Assembly (NCBI GenBank): GCA_937951875.1
Contig: CALGAN010000055.1
Location: forward strand, 50,989 to 114,988
Length of the DNA: 64,000 nucleotides
DNA from: an uncultured Alkalilimnicola sp.
GTDB taxonomy: Bacteria; Pseudomonadota; Gammaproteobacteria; Nitrococcales; AK92
Reading direction: 5' to 3'
Under the pieces are notes generated by a model. It was not told the origin of the DNA, did no database searches, and worked only from the letters and a program-made list of their open reading frames with translations. A program made the position numbers and the translations under genes. The stretch's first letter is position 1. Each line of letters opens with the position of its first letter. Shown in pieces: positions 16,019 through 25,077 of this stretch.

Positions 16019-19000
16019 TTCTTCGCGCGTTGCTGGTGCTGCTGCTGGGCATCGCGCCCATCGCGTGGTCGTCGGCCGCCGAGCCCGAGGCCGATCTGCT
16101 GGCCCAGGCGCGGCACTGGCAGGAGCGCGGGCGGCCGGACCTGGCCGAAACCGCTTGGAACAAGCTGCTCGTCATCAACCCCGAGCACCCCGAGGCGTTG
16201 GCCGGCCTGGGCGAGCGCGCCGCCCAGCGCGGCGATCAGGCCGCGGCGCGCGATTACCTGCAACGGCTGCGCAAAGTCGCGCCCACGCACCCCGGGGTCG
16301 CACGCATCACCCATGCGCTGTCGGCGCCGACCCTGGATGCCGAGCTGCTGAAACGCGCCCGGGAGCGGGCCGCGGCTCAGCGTTACGAGGAGGCCGCCGA
16401 GACCTATCGGCTGCTGTTCGAAGGCCGGCAGCCGGAAGGGGCGCTCGCCCTGGAGTACTACCAGACTCTAGGCGCCACCGAGAACGGCTGGGAGGCCGCC
16501 CGCGAAGGGCTGACCCGCCTGGCCCGCGAGCATCGCAACGATCCGAGCTACGCGCTGGCGCTGGCTAAGCATCTCACCTATCGCGAGCCCAGCCGCCGCG
16601 AAGGTATCCGCATGCTGTCGGGCATGCGCGGCGCCGAGGCGGAGAAGGCTTGGCGTGACGCGCTGCTGTGGCTGAACGCCACGCCGGCCGACATTCCGCT
16701 CTACCAGAGCTATCAGCAGCGGGTGGGCGCGGATCCGCAGGTCGACGCCAAACTGGCGCAGCTGCGGCAATGGCAGCAGGACACGCAGCGCCGCCAGCAG
16801 CCGCAGCAGGCGCCGACGCTGAGCGAGGCGGACCGCCGTCTCCAGCAGGGCTACGAAGCGCTCGACGATGGCGCGCTGGCCAGCGCCGAGGAGCACTTCC
16901 AGCGCGTGCTCGCTCTGCGGGCGCGCAATGCCGACGCGCTCGCCGGCTTGGGGCTGGTGCGGCTGCGCCAGCAGCGTTTCGGCGAGGCCGAGCGCTTGCT
17001 CGCCGACGCCTCCCGCGCCGCGCCGCGCCGCGCGAAGCAGTGGGAAAGCGCGCTGCGCAGCGCCCGTTACTGGCACACCCTGGAGCGGGCCGCGGCGGCC
17101 GAGCGGGCTGACCGCGCGGACGAGGCGGAGCGCGAGCTGCGCAAGGCCATCGCCCTGGACGAGCGCGAGCCGACCGCCCGGCTACGGCTGGCTGGCCTGC
17201 TCGCCCAGCGCGGCGACTACCAGGCGGCCGAGCAGCTCTACCGGGCGCTGTTGCGCGAGCGGCCGCAGCATGCCGACGCCCTGCAGGGCCTGTTCGAGAC
17301 CCTGGCCGCGCAGGGCAAGGATGACGAGGCCCTGGCGCTGATCGAGGAGCACGGCTCCACGCCGGGGCTGAGTCGGCGGGTCGGCAAGCTGCAGGCGCGG
17401 GTGCTGCGCCGCCAAGCCGAGCAAGCGAGCGACGTCGACGAGCGTCTGGCGCTGTATCAGCGTGCCCTGGCGCTCGATCCGGAGGATCCGTGGATTCGGC
17501 TGGAGCTAGCCAAGCTGCATTTGCAGCGGGGGGACGAGCGCGAAGCGCACGAGCTGATCGACAGCCTGTTGCTGACGCACCCGGACATGGCCGATGCGCT
17601 GCACGCCAAGGCCTTGCTCGCCGCCGAGTCCGGACAGTGGTGGGACGGCCTGCAGGCGCTGGAGCGGATAGCGCCGGCCGAGCGCACCGAACCGATGCGC
17701 CAGCTGCAGCATCGCCTTTGGCTGCAGTACCAGACCCAACGGGTCGGCATCCTGGTCCGCAACGGCCAGCCGCACGCCGCCCAGGCGGTGCTGCAGGAGC
17801 TGAAGCAGGCGGTCGGCAACCGGCCTGAGGAGCGCGCTATGGTGGCGCAGGCCATGGCCGATGCCGGTGACCTGGCCTCCGCCATGGGCTTGTTGCGGCA
17901 GGCGCTGGCCGAAGGCGGACCCGACAGCGCCGCCATCAGGCTGCAATACGCCGGCCTGCTGCTGCGCAGCGGCCAGGAGGCCGAGGCGCGGCTGCAGTTG
18001 CAGCAGCTGCGGTTCGACAGCCAGCGGCTGAACGAGCGCCAGCGGCAAACCATGGACGAGCTGGCGCAGGCGCTGGCGCTGCGTGATGCCGCCCGCGCCC
18101 GGGAACGCGGCGATCTGGCCGCGGCGTATGAATTCCTCGCGCCCTGGCTGGAGCGGCAGCCGCCGCAGCCGAGCGTGCTGCAGGAGCTCGCCGCGCTCTA
18201 CCAGAAGGCCGGCGATCAGGCGCAGGCGCTGGATCTGTATCGGCAGGTGCTGGCCGAGCAGCCGGACAACGTCGACGCCATCACCGGCGCGGCCGGCGCG
18301 GCCATGGAGCTGGGCGAGCACGACTATGTGCAGAACCTGCTCGACAACGCGCTGCGCCGCCAGCCGGACGACGCCCGTCTGTATGCGCTGCGCGGCCGTC
18401 TGGCGCGCGCCCGTGGCGCCGATCGCCAGGCCATGCAGGATCTGAACAAGGCGTTGGCGCTGGGCGCGCGCAGCGCCAACGGCGATGCCCGGTCCGGCGC
18501 CGGTCTGCTCTTGATCGAACGCGGCGGCGGCGCTTATCTGCCGCCGCGCCAGCTCGCCGGTGCGGCGCCGCGCGCGGTGGCGGCTACCGCCGCGCCGGCT
18601 GGCGATCGGACGGTGGCGAGCGGCGAGCGGCCCGCGGCGCCGGTGGCCGGCGCCAACCCGTTCGCGCCGCCGCAGCCCGTACCCGGCGATGATGCCAATG
18701 CCTGGCAGGAGGAGGTGCGGCAGCAGATCGCCGAGATCGAGAGCGAGCGCGGTTCGACCTTCCGGGTCGGTCCCGCGGTGCGCTTCCGCGACGGCCGCAC
18801 CGGTTTGGACAGCCTCACCGAGCTGGGCCTGGCGCTGGAGGCGAGCCTGAATATCGGCTACGTCGGCCGGCTGAGCCTGAGCGCCAATCCGGTGTGGATT
18901 GACGCCGGCCAGGTCAGCGGCAGCAGCGTCGACACGGCGATGCGCTTCGGCGCCCTGGCGCTGGATCTGGATCGGTTCGACGGCCGTCGCTACGGCCAGG

Positions 19001-19902
19001 ACGCCACCGGCGTCGGCCTGCAGCTGGCGTACGAGCAGCAGGATTGGCGCTTCGACCTGGGCTCGACGCCGTTCGGCTTCCCGCAGGTTTACGCGGTCGG
19101 TGGGGTGCGCTGGGCGCCGCGCTTCGGCGACACCGAGCTGATGGTGTCGCTGTCGCGGCGCGCGGTGACCGACAGCGTGCTGTCCTACGCCGGCACCCGC
19201 GATCCGCTCACCGGCCGCAGCTGGGGCGGCGTGCACCGCACCGGCGCCGCGGCCCGTCTGGTGCAAGATTTCGACCGCTTCGGCGTGTACGGCAGTCTGG
19301 GCTATTACCGGCTGGCCGGCGACGACGTGGAGGACAACCGTCAGTTCGAGCTGGGCACCGGCTTCTACTGGAAGTTGTGGCGGCGCCCCGATCAGGAATT
19401 CACCCTGGGCCTGAACCTGACCTACTTCCAGTACCGCGAGAACCTGCGCCACTTCACGCTCGGCCACGGCGGCTACTTCAGCCCGCAGCGCTTCGTCGCG
19501 GTCACGGTGCCGGCCGAGCTGACCGGCCGCTACCAGCGCTTGTCCTATCGGCTGGGTATCGACGCCGGGCTGCAGCACTTCCAGGAGGACGCCGCCGACC
19601 TGTTCCCCGGCGATCGCGCGCTGCAGGCTGGCCTGGAGGCGGCGGCCGCGGACGATCCGCGCCTGATCACCGGCTACGCCGGCCAGAGCTCCACCGGCCT
19701 CGGCTTCAACGGCCTGGTGGAGCTGGAATATCAGCTCAGCACCCGGCTGGCGCTCGGCGGCGCCTTGCGCTACAGCAACGCGCGGGATTACGACGAGCTG
19801 AGCCTGCTGCTGTTCCTGAGCTACTACTTCGACAGGAGCTATCCGTCGGTGCTGTTCCCGCCGCAGGTACTGACGCCTTATCCCTGGGAGACCGGTCGAT
19901 GA
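16015..19902 (+). CDS. bcsC: Cellulose secretion outer-membrane protein BcsC
   Basis: 1295 residues. A signal peptide (about 1-22, ending SSAA) is followed by many tetratricopeptide repeats through about residue 870, an Ala/Pro-rich linker near 850-885 and the C-terminal BcsC beta-barrel domain from about 915. The TPRs form a periplasmic scaffold and the barrel exports the glucan. The start is ATG 16015, overlapping the bcsZ stop as ATGA; the open frame upstream to 15934 lies inside bcsZ. Length is within the family range (about 1150-1350). The last residue is not aromatic, which is slightly unusual for a barrel protein. Confidence 0.93.
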   Translation: MILRALLVLLLGIAPIAWSSAAEPEADLLAQARHWQERGRPDLAETAWNKLLVINPEHPEALAGLGERAAQRGDQAAARDYLQRLRKVAPTHPGVARITHALSAPTLDAELLKRARERAAAQRYEEAAETYRLLFEGRQPEGALALEYYQTLGATENGWEAAREGLTRLAREHRNDPSYALALAKHLTYREPSRREGIRMLSGMRGAEAEKAWRDALLWLNATPADIPLYQSYQQRVGADPQVDAKLAQLRQWQQDTQRRQQPQQAPTLSEADRRLQQGYEALDDGALASAEEHFQRVLALRARNADALAGLGLVRLRQQRFGEAERLLADASRAAPRRAKQWESALRSARYWHTLERAAAAERADRADEAERELRKAIALDEREPTARLRLAGLLAQRGDYQAAEQLYRALLRERPQHADALQGLFETLAAQGKDDEALALIEEHGSTPGLSRRVGKLQARVLRRQAEQASDVDERLALYQRALALDPEDPWIRLELAKLHLQRGDEREAHELIDSLLLTHPDMADALHAKALLAAESGQWWDGLQALERIAPAERTEPMRQLQHRLWLQYQTQRVGILVRNGQPHAAQAVLQELKQAVGNRPEERAMVAQAMADAGDLASAMGLLRQALAEGGPDSAAIRLQYAGLLLRSGQEAEARLQLQQLRFDSQRLNERQRQTMDELAQALALRDAARARERGDLAAAYEFLAPWLERQPPQPSVLQELAALYQKAGDQAQALDLYRQVLAEQPDNVDAITGAAGAAMELGEHDYVQNLLDNALRRQPDDARLYALRGRLARARGADRQAMQDLNKALALGARSANGDARSGAGLLLIERGGGAYLPPRQLAGAAPRAVAATAAPAGDRTVASGERPAAPVAGANPFAPPQPVPGDDANAWQEEVRQQIAEIESERGSTFRVGPAVRFRDGRTGLDSLTELGLALEASLNIGYVGRLSLSANPVWIDAGQVSGSSVDTAMRFGALALDLDRFDGRRYGQDATGVGLQLAYEQQDWRFDLGSTPFGFPQVYAVGGVRWAPRFGDTELMVSLSRRAVTDSVLSYAGTRDPLTGRSWGGVHRTGAAARLVQDFDRFGVYGSLGYYRLAGDDVEDNRQFELGTGFYWKLWRRPDQEFTLGLNLTYFQYRENLRHFTLGHGGYFSPQRFVAVTVPAELTGRYQRLSYRLGIDAGLQHFQEDAADLFPGDRALQAGLEAAAADDPRLITGYAGQSSTGLGFNGLVELEYQLSTRLALGGALRYSNARDYDELSLLLFLSYYFDRSYPSVLFPPQVLTPYPWETGR

Positions 19903-20273
19903 GACACGCCGTCGCTTTCGCGCTGTTGCTGGTTCTGAGCGCCGCCCCCGCGGCGGACGGCGACTGGATCGCCCGGGGACGGGAACTGATGGCGCGCGGC
20001 GAGTTCGAGGCCGCGCGTCGCCTCTACGGCGAGGCGGTGCAGCGCAATCCCTTCGATCCCGTGGCGCTCAACAACCTGGCGGTGGCGCACGCGGCGCAGG
20101 GCGATCGCCAGACCGCCCGCGCGCTGCTGCAGCGGGCCCGTCAGGTGGCGCCCTACCGGGGCGACATCGTCGAAAACCTGCAGCGGCTGGAGCAGGACGA
20201 CGCGCTGCCGCCGCAGGAGCGCGCGCCGGCGATGATCGGCGATCTGCCGCCGCCGCCCCCGCCGCGCTGGTAG
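19899..20273 (+). CDS. Small secreted TPR protein at the end of the bcs operon
   Basis: 124 residues: a signal peptide (AVAFALLLVLSAAPAA), then about two TPR units (ARGRELMARGEFEAARRLYG and VALNNLAVAHAAQGDRQTAR) and a proline-run tail (PPPPPPRW). It starts at an ATGA overlap with bcsC, so it is translationally coupled and very probably belongs to the cellulose pathway. I do not know it as a named Bcs subunit. It may assist BcsC in the periplasm; that is inference from position and the TPR fold. Confidence 0.75.
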   Translation: MRHAVAFALLLVLSAAPAADGDWIARGRELMARGEFEAARRLYGEAVQRNPFDPVALNNLAVAHAAQGDRQTARALLQRARQVAPYRGDIVENLQRLEQDDALPPQERAPAMIGDLPPPPPPRW

Positions 20274-20439
20274 CCGCGCCGGCGGCTTTCCTCCCTCCGC
20301 CTTCCCTGCGCGACCGGTCGGTCCGCGCGCCTTGCGCATTGCCTCCGTCACGGGGACCGGCCCGCGATTTCGCTGCGGCGGGCCGCATCCCCATTTCTCG
20401 GCACAAGGCTCGATCGGCACCGACAGAGGCAATAAGCAC

Positions 20440-21858
20440 ATGATCGTCCGCAGGAAAGAACAACGGCGCCGCAGGCGTTGGTGGCTGTTGGCGTTGGGCT
20501 ATGCCGGGCTGGCGGCGTACTACCGCTACCGGCCTCAGCCGCCGGGTGTCGAGCCGCCGCCCCGCAGCTATCGGCTACCGGCCCATCATCTGCGCTTCGT
20601 CTACAACATGGTGTGGTACGAGAACGGCGAGCGGCGCGCCGTGCGCCAGGTGGTGGACACGCTGTGCGAGTTGATCCGCCAGGCGCGCCGCTGGGTGGTG
20701 CTGGACGTGTTCCTGTTCAACCGCCTGCACATCGAGCGCGGCGACTTCATGCCGGTGACGCGCCAAGTCGCCGACACCTTCGCCGGCAAACGCCATCCGT
20801 CCTACTTCCTCACCGATCCGTTCAACGTCTTCTACGGCACGCTGCCTTGCCCGCCGCTCGATTGGCTGCGCGAGGCCGGGGTGACGGTCGGGATCGTCGA
20901 CGTGCGCCGCATCCGCGACAACAATCTGGTGTACTCGCCCCTGTGGCGGGCCTTGCTGCAATGGTTCGGCAACGGCCGGCCGCGCCGCTGGCTGCCGAAT
21001 CCGGTCGATCGGAGCCATCCGACCACGGTGCGGGCGATCCTGGAAGCGCTCAACTTCAAGGGCAATCACCGCAAGGTGCTGGTGGCCGACGACGGCGCCG
21101 GCTCCTACGTCACTTTCATCACCTCGGGCAATCTGGAGGACTCCGGCAGTTACTACGCCGAGACCGGGCTGGTGATCCGCAGCCGCGCGGTGGCCCGGCA
21201 TTTCCTGGCCGCCGAGAAGGCGGTCGGCCGGTTGGCCGGGCTGGACATCCCCTGCGAGGTCGAGGACGGCCCGGAGCCGACGGGCGAGGTGTGGGTGACG
21301 CCGCTCATGGGCACGCAGATCAAGCGCGCCGTGCTCAGCGACCTGCGCGGCGCCGAGGCCGGCGATACCCTGTACGTGTTCATGCTGTTCCTGGCCGACC
21401 GCGACGTGCTGCGCGAGCTCAAGCGGGCCGCCTTGCGCGGGGTGCGGGTGCGTCTGCTGCTGGACCAGAGCAGGATCAGCTTCGGCAGCCGCAAGGGCGG
21501 TTTCCCCAATCACTTCGCCGCCGCTGAGCTGGCGCCGTTTCCCAATGTCAGCATCCGCTGGGGCAACACCCGGCTGGAGGAGTTCCACACCAAGTTGGCG
21601 GTGCTGGTCAAGCGCGACCGCTGCGTCGTCCATCTCGGGTCGGCCAACTTCACCCGCCGCGGCTTGTCGGGCACGGTGCTGGAGGCCAACGTCCGCGTCG
21701 AGGCGCCTTTGGAGACGGAGATCGTCCGGCAGGTCCTGGATTATCTGCAGTGGGCCTACAGCGCGCCGCGCAGCCTCGACCGCATTCCGCTGGAGCGCTC
21801 GCGGCTGAAGCGCTGCTGGTACTGGCTGCAGGAGGTGAGCGGATTGGCGACGTTCTGA
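20440..21858 (+). CDS. Phospholipase D-like protein with membrane anchor
   Basis: 472 residues. A very basic start (RRKEQRRRRRWW) leads into one hydrophobic segment (about 14-30), so it is anchored with most of the chain on one side. Two HxK phospholipase D motifs are visible: His210-x-Lys212 (NHRKVLVAD, with SGN downstream) and His383-x-Lys385 (FHTKLAVL, with SANFTRRG downstream). Both repeats look catalytic. Relatives include cardiolipin synthase-like and other phosphatidyltransferase enzymes, but the middle is divergent. ATG 20440 follows AGAGG by about ten bases. It stands alone after the bcs operon. Confidence 0.8.
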   Translation: MIVRRKEQRRRRRWWLLALGYAGLAAYYRYRPQPPGVEPPPRSYRLPAHHLRFVYNMVWYENGERRAVRQVVDTLCELIRQARRWVVLDVFLFNRLHIERGDFMPVTRQVADTFAGKRHPSYFLTDPFNVFYGTLPCPPLDWLREAGVTVGIVDVRRIRDNNLVYSPLWRALLQWFGNGRPRRWLPNPVDRSHPTTVRAILEALNFKGNHRKVLVADDGAGSYVTFITSGNLEDSGSYYAETGLVIRSRAVARHFLAAEKAVGRLAGLDIPCEVEDGPEPTGEVWVTPLMGTQIKRAVLSDLRGAEAGDTLYVFMLFLADRDVLRELKRAALRGVRVRLLLDQSRISFGSRKGGFPNHFAAAELAPFPNVSIRWGNTRLEEFHTKLAVLVKRDRCVVHLGSANFTRRGLSGTVLEANVRVEAPLETEIVRQVLDYLQWAYSAPRSLDRIPLERSRLKRCWYWLQEVSGLATF

Positions 21859-21938
21859 GCGGGGAATCGCCGCCGAGCGGTGGGGGCGAATGCCGGCGCG
21901 GTCCGTGACCGGCGACGGCCCGTCGGACCGGCGGCGAA

Positions 21939-21963
21939 CCGGGGCAGGGTAGCCCAGCCCCGG
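21939..21963. terminator. Hairpin between convergent genes
   Basis: CCGGGGC 21939-21945 pairs with GCCCCGG 21957-21963. It lies ten bases before the rnk stop on the minus strand and 80 bases after the phospholipase D-like gene. No T run follows on either strand, so terminator function is uncertain. Confidence 0.3.
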
Positions 21964-21972
21964 CTCGGAGGA

Positions 21973-22386
21973 TCAGCGGTGGTATTCCTTTTCCGCTTCC
22001 GGTTGATAGACCACCTTCAGGACCCGCAGGCGAATCACGCCGCCGCCCGGCCGGGTCCACTCGATGCTCTGGCCCTCGGACAAGCCCAGCAGCGCGGCGC
22101 CGACTGGCGCCAGGATCGAGACCTTGGTGGGCGTGCCGTCCGCGTCGCGCGGGTAGACCAAGGTCATTTCGTACTCTTTGCCGGTCCCTTCCTCGACGAA
22201 GCGCACCGTGGAGTTCATGGTGACCACGTTCGGCGGCACCTCGGTGGGCTCGACCACGTCGGCGCGCTCGAGCTCCTGCCACAAGGCATCGACGCCGGGC
22301 AGATCGCCGTAGGCCGGATCGTTCAGGAGCCGATCGAGTCGCTCCAGGTCCAGGCTGGTGACCGTGATCTTGGGTTGAGTTGACAT
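21973..22386 (-). CDS. rnk: Nucleoside diphosphate kinase regulator Rnk
   Basis: 137 residues, the size of Rnk (about 136). It has the short N-terminal coiled-coil-like part (LDLERLDRLL) and the GreA/GreB C-terminal FKBP-like domain (VVTMNSTVRFVE, SILAPVGAALLGLSEGQSIEW). Rnk binds RNA polymerase near the secondary channel in enterobacteria and affects nucleoside triphosphate pools. The start is ATG 22386, preceded by AAGGAAAGGAG; an upstream TTG in frame is ignored. It stands alone. Confidence 0.88.
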   Translation of the reverse strand: MSTQPKITVTSLDLERLDRLLNDPAYGDLPGVDALWQELERADVVEPTEVPPNVVTMNSTVRFVEEGTGKEYEMTLVYPRDADGTPTKVSILAPVGAALLGLSEGQSIEWTRPGGGVIRLRVLKVVYQPEAEKEYHR

Positions 22387-22754
22387 CTCCTTTCCTTCTG
22401 CCAACGGACGTAATGGGGCCTCCCGGAGGCCGAGTCAGGGAATAGCTTGATCCATTTGAACGGGTCTGGCTAGAGCATGGCCGCGGCTTGCATAGCGCCG
22501 CCGTGGTCACCACGCTATTCCCGGCCCGCGCCGGCGGTGCGCCGGGTATCGCGCATCGCCGGGCTGTGCGTTACTCTGCCGCCCGCGGCGGCCCGTTGAA
22601 ACCGCGCGTCACAGACCCTGCCGATACTTTGGCCGTGACAGCCTATTTCGGTAGGAGGGATGCGCACGTCGGCAGCCGCGTCGCACGCCGGGCTCGGACC
22701 CGGCGTGATGCATTCAACCTACCGAAATAGGCTCAAGACGAGGAAGATTCGACA
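22387..22754. other. Intergenic region containing a palindromic repeat
   Basis: 368 bases without a supported gene. The notable content is the 94-base palindrome at 22640-22733 just before the small acidic protein. A weak TTGAT...TTGAA sequence at 22447-22460 upstream of rnk is not a convincing Fnr box. Confidence 0.5.
22640..22733. repeat. REP/MITE-like nested palindrome with GTAGG ends
   Basis: A perfect 16-bp inverted repeat (22640-22655 and 22718-22733, reading AGCCTATTTCGGTAGG inward) encloses a second perfect 9-bp hairpin, CACGCCGGG/CCCGGCGTG. The GTAG tetranucleotide beside a GC-rich palindrome is typical of REP sequences mobilised by RAYT (TnpA-REP) transposases. Only one copy is in this window. 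It ends 21 bases before the next ATG, so it would also fold in that gene's leader. Confidence 0.6.
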
Positions 22755-23048
22755 ATGGCGACCGATTTGGACCCGATCGTCGGCAATTGGTATCAGGATC
22801 TGGATAACGATGCCGAATTCGAGGTGACCGCGATCGACGAGGACGCCGGGACGGTGGAACTCCGTTACTTCGACGGCACGCGTGAAGAGATCGATTTCGA
22901 CGACTGGTACCGAATGGACATCGCCAGCGCCGAGCCCACCGACAGCTGGGGCGACGACGAGGACGAAGACGCCGAGGACGTGGACGACGATACCGACGAC
23001 GACGGCTGGGATGCCGACGACGATTACAACGCCCCGGACGACTACTGA
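22755..23048 (+). CDS. Small acidic protein, DUF6763-like
   Basis: 97 residues. The N-terminal half (DLDPIVGNWYQDLD, FEVTAIDEDAGTVELRYFDGTREEIDFDDWY) looks like a compact beta-rich domain that I match to DUF6763. The C-terminal half is an extreme Asp/Glu tail (runs such as DDEDEDAEDVDDDTDDD). Strongly acidic tails occur in nucleic acid mimics and in proteins that contact basic partners, but the function here is unknown. It follows the nested palindrome closely. Confidence 0.75.
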   Translation: MATDLDPIVGNWYQDLDNDAEFEVTAIDEDAGTVELRYFDGTREEIDFDDWYRMDIASAEPTDSWGDDEDEDAEDVDDDTDDDGWDADDDYNAPDDY

Positions 23049-23058
23049 TCGAACGACG

Positions 23059-23085
23059 CCGCGGCGGCCTTGCCGGCCGCCGCGG
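23059..23085. terminator. GC-rich hairpin between convergent genes
   Basis: CCGCGGCGGCC 23059-23069 pairs perfectly with GGCCGCCGCGG 23075-23085. It lies between the acidic-protein stop (23048) and the ilvD stop (23104). It could stop or pause transcription both ways, but there is no T tract. Confidence 0.45.
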
Positions 23086-23103
23086 ACTTCCGCCCGCCTC
23101 GTC

Positions 23104-24945
23104 TCAATCGAGCAGTTCGACGTTGCGCACGGCGCCCTTGTCGGCGCTGGTGGCGAGCTTGGCGTAGGCCTTGAGCGCGGCGCTCACCCGGCGCTGGCGC
23201 GGCTGCGCCGGCTTCCAGCCCTTGGCGTCCTGCTCGGCGCGGCGGCGCGCTAGCTCCTCGTCGCTGACGTCGATGCGGATGCTGCGGTTGGGAATGTCGA
23301 TCTGGATGCGGTCGCCGTCGCGGATCAGGCCGATGTTGCCCTGCTCGGCGGCCTCCGGCGAGACGTGGCCGATCGACAGGCCCGAGGTGCCGCCGGAGAA
23401 GCGGCCGTCGGTGACCAATGCGCAGAGCTTGCCCAGCCCCTTGGACTTCAGGTAGCTGGTCGGGTAGAGCATCTCCTGCATGCCGGGGCCGCCGCGCGGG
23501 CCTTCGTAGCGGATGATCACCACGTCGCCCGGCTTGACCTTGCCGCCGAGGATGCCTTCGACCGCCGCGTCCTGGCTTTCGAACACCAGCGCCGGGCCCT
23601 CGAACTTGAGGATGCTCTCGTCCACGCCGGCGGTCTTGACGATGCAGCCGCGCTCGGCGAGGTTGCCGTACAGCACGGCCAGGCCGCCGTCCTGGCTATA
23701 GGCATGCTCCTTGGCGCGGATGCAGCCCTTGACCCGGTCGGTGTCCAGCGAAGGCCAGCGGGTGTTCTGGCTGAACGGCACCTGGGTGGGAATGCCGGCC
23801 GGACCGGCGCGGTAGAACTCCAGCACCTTCTCGTCCTTGGTGCGCATGATGTCCCACTGCTCCAGCGCTTCCGCCAGCGTGCGGGAGTGGACGGTGGGCA
23901 CGTCGGTGTGCAGCAGACCGGCGCGGTCGAGCTCGCCGAGGATGCCCATCACGCCGCCGGCACGATGCACGTCCTCCATGTGGTAGAGCTGCGTGGCCGG
24001 CGCCACCTTGGCCAGGTTCGGCACCTTGCGCGACAGCCGGTCGATGTCGGCCATGGTGAAGTCCACGCCGCCCTCCTGCGCCGCCGCCAGTAGGTGCAGC
24101 ACGGTGTTGGTCGAGCCGCCCATGGCGATGTCCAGGCTCATGGCGTTCTCGAAAGCCTTGCGGTTGGCGATGTTGCGCGGCAGCACCGACTCGTCGCCCT
24201 GCTCGTAGTAGCGCTTGGTCAGCTCCACGATCAGGCGGCCGGCGCGGCGGAACAGCTGCTCGCGGTCGGCGTGGGTGGCCACCAGCGAGCCGTTGCCGGG
24301 CAGCGACAGGCCCAGCGCCTCGGTGAGGCAGTTCATGGAGTTGGCGGTGAACATGCCCGAGCAGGAACCGCAGGTCGGGCAGGCCGAGCGCTCGATCCGG
24401 TCCACGTCCTCGTCGGAGACGTTGTCGTCGGCGGCGGCGACCATGGCGTCGACCAGGTCCAGGGCCACTTCCTTGCCCGCCAGCCGGGTCTTGCCGGCTT
24501 CCATCGGGCCGCCGGAGACGAACACCACCGGGATGTTCAGGCGCAGTGCCGCCATCAGCATGCCGGGGGTGATCTTGTCGCAGTTGGAGATGCACACCAG
24601 CGCGTCGGCGCAGTGGGCGTTGCACATGTACTCCACGCTGTCGGCGATGATGTCGCGCGAGGGCAGGGAGTACAGCATGCCGTCGTGACCCATGGCGATG
24701 CCGTCGTCCACCGCGATGGTGTTGAACTCCTTGCCCACGCCGCCGGCCTTCTCGATCTCCTCGATCACCAGCTGCCCCAGGTCCTTCAGGTGGACGTGGC
24801 CCGGCACGAACTGGGTGAAGGAGTTGGCGACCGCGATGATGGGCTTGGCGAAGTCACCGTCCTTCATGCCCGTGGCGCGCCACAACGCCCGGGCACCGGC
24901 CATGTTGCGGCCGAAGGTGGAGGTACGGGAACGGTAGGCAGGCAT
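23104..24945 (-). CDS. ilvD: Dihydroxy-acid dehydratase
   Basis: 613 residues, full length for IlvD. It dehydrates 2,3-dihydroxy-isovalerate and 2,3-dihydroxy-3-methylvalerate in valine and isoleucine synthesis. Iron-sulfur cysteines are visible in CISNCDKITPGM (Cys122) and CPTCGSCSGMF (around residue 195). The signatures GRFSGGTSGLSIGHVSPEA and YEGPRGGPGMQEM are also present. Read from ATG 24945. It stands alone, divergent from the ABC transporter. The long open frame on the opposite strand is a GC-driven shadow. Confidence 0.96.
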   Translation of the reverse strand: MPAYRSRTSTFGRNMAGARALWRATGMKDGDFAKPIIAVANSFTQFVPGHVHLKDLGQLVIEEIEKAGGVGKEFNTIAVDDGIAMGHDGMLYSLPSRDIIADSVEYMCNAHCADALVCISNCDKITPGMLMAALRLNIPVVFVSGGPMEAGKTRLAGKEVALDLVDAMVAAADDNVSDEDVDRIERSACPTCGSCSGMFTANSMNCLTEALGLSLPGNGSLVATHADREQLFRRAGRLIVELTKRYYEQGDESVLPRNIANRKAFENAMSLDIAMGGSTNTVLHLLAAAQEGGVDFTMADIDRLSRKVPNLAKVAPATQLYHMEDVHRAGGVMGILGELDRAGLLHTDVPTVHSRTLAEALEQWDIMRTKDEKVLEFYRAGPAGIPTQVPFSQNTRWPSLDTDRVKGCIRAKEHAYSQDGGLAVLYGNLAERGCIVKTAGVDESILKFEGPALVFESQDAAVEGILGGKVKPGDVVIIRYEGPRGGPGMQEMLYPTSYLKSKGLGKLCALVTDGRFSGGTSGLSIGHVSPEAAEQGNIGLIRDGDRIQIDIPNRSIRIDVSDEELARRRAEQDAKGWKPAQPRQRRVSAALKAYAKLATSADKGAVRNVELLD

Positions 24946-25077
24946 GGAAGGCTCCTCGTATGCGGAATTCGCAGAGCAGCGAGCCTAGCACAACGGCGCG
25001 GCCCGGCGCAGTTCGCACTAGGCAAGGCGCCGCGTCAGCCACTAAACTGCCGGCCTGTGTCGCCAGGTATGGACACC

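Noticed and set aside
22447..22460. TTGATCCATTTGAA upstream of rnk as an Fnr box
   Set aside because: Only the left half matches; the right half fits poorly compared with the four accepted sites.
24094..25077. Open frame fused upstream of the ABC ATPase (647 codons in all)
   Set aside because: It is antisense to ilvD and only reflects GC-rich codon bias; the ATPase similarity begins near 25078.
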